From: CAZLBC01 sp964557575
GTDB taxonomy: Bacteria > Planctomycetota > Phycisphaerae > SM23-33
NCBI GenBank assembly: GCA_964557575.1
Contig: CAZLBC010000056.1
Coordinates: 1-30,024, forward strand
Direction of reading: 5' to 3'
DNA length: 30,024 nt
The notes beneath the pieces are model-generated. The model searched no databases and was not told where the DNA came from. It worked only from the letters and a program-made list of their open reading frames with translations. Each line of letters begins with the position of its first letter. Position 1 is the first letter of the stretch. Positions 30,019 to 30,024 of this stretch are shown piece by piece. Position numbers and translations under genes: made by a program.

Positions 30019-30024
30019 GGTTGG

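Larger units (their letters stand above)
29796..30024 (+). pseudogene. orphan Rhs fragment, runs off the window
   Basis: An open frame starting ATG at 29796 (overlapping the immunity stop) reads MAAVQLTSEQYWADET and stays open for 76 codons to the window end. Bases 29808-29974 align without gaps to 26966-27132 inside the YD-repeat shell, about 90% identical by hand count (16 differences); 6 of about 56 residues differ. After 29974 the similarity stops and unrelated codons follow. It looks like a truncated Rhs cassette of the kind left behind in Rhs loci, although it derives from the shell rather than the core. Whether it is translated is unknown. Confidence 0.65.

Overview
The window looks like a chromosomal segment of a member of the Planctomycetota, quite possibly Phycisphaerae-like. 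The evidence is high GC coding DNA, a von Willebrand A (vWA) protein with HEAT-like repeats, a small MerR regulator, and above all a giant secreted protein that opens with the LEPR-XLL type sorting motif and is built from tandem-95, Ig-like and pre-peptidase C-terminal (PPC) type repeats. The lineage is an inference from these families. No rRNA, tRNA or CRISPR array was seen.

Positions 1-3900 hold ordinary single genes: a secreted vWA protein (+), a MerR regulator (-) convergent with it, a small two-helix membrane protein (+, possibly leaderless), and an amidohydrolase (-). Positions 3895-9264 hold a tight four-gene operon: a TolC-family outer-membrane lipoprotein, an HlyD/MacA-type adaptor with a long coiled coil, a MacB/LolD-type ABC ATPase and a MacB-type permease. 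The stop and start codons overlap or abut, and together they describe a tripartite trans-envelope ABC exporter. A 541-base intergenic stretch follows, with a candidate promoter and a strong ribosome binding site for the next gene.

Positions 9806-29419 are one uninterrupted 6,537-residue reading frame. In order it encodes: the LEPRLML motif; a Calx-beta-like domain; seven WD-unlike repeats that probably form a seven-bladed propeller with a Gly/Tyr/Pro-rich insertion in blade 6; five exact 97-residue tandem-95 repeats; a planctomycete-type linker module; two Ig-like domains; the first half of a vWA domain; about 1,790 residues of PPC-like repeats, mainly as alternating A-B pairs; the second half of the same vWA domain; about eleven Ig-like domains; an Rhs/YD-repeat shell with a complete Rhs core; and a variable C-terminal tip with hydrophobic glycine-rich segments and a small basic, histidine-rich putative toxin domain. 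Five bases downstream lies a small acidic protein that is the natural candidate immunity protein. Its stop codon overlaps the start of an orphan Rhs fragment that is about 90% identical to a 167-base piece of the big gene and runs off the window beside a perfect 14-bp inverted repeat.

The most interesting reading is a giant surface adhesin fused to an Rhs polymorphic toxin, with its immunity gene and a silent Rhs fragment. The vWA domain split by a 5.3-kb repeat array and the base-composition change near 24,170 suggest that the gene grew by domain insertion, tandem duplication and acquisition of an Rhs module.
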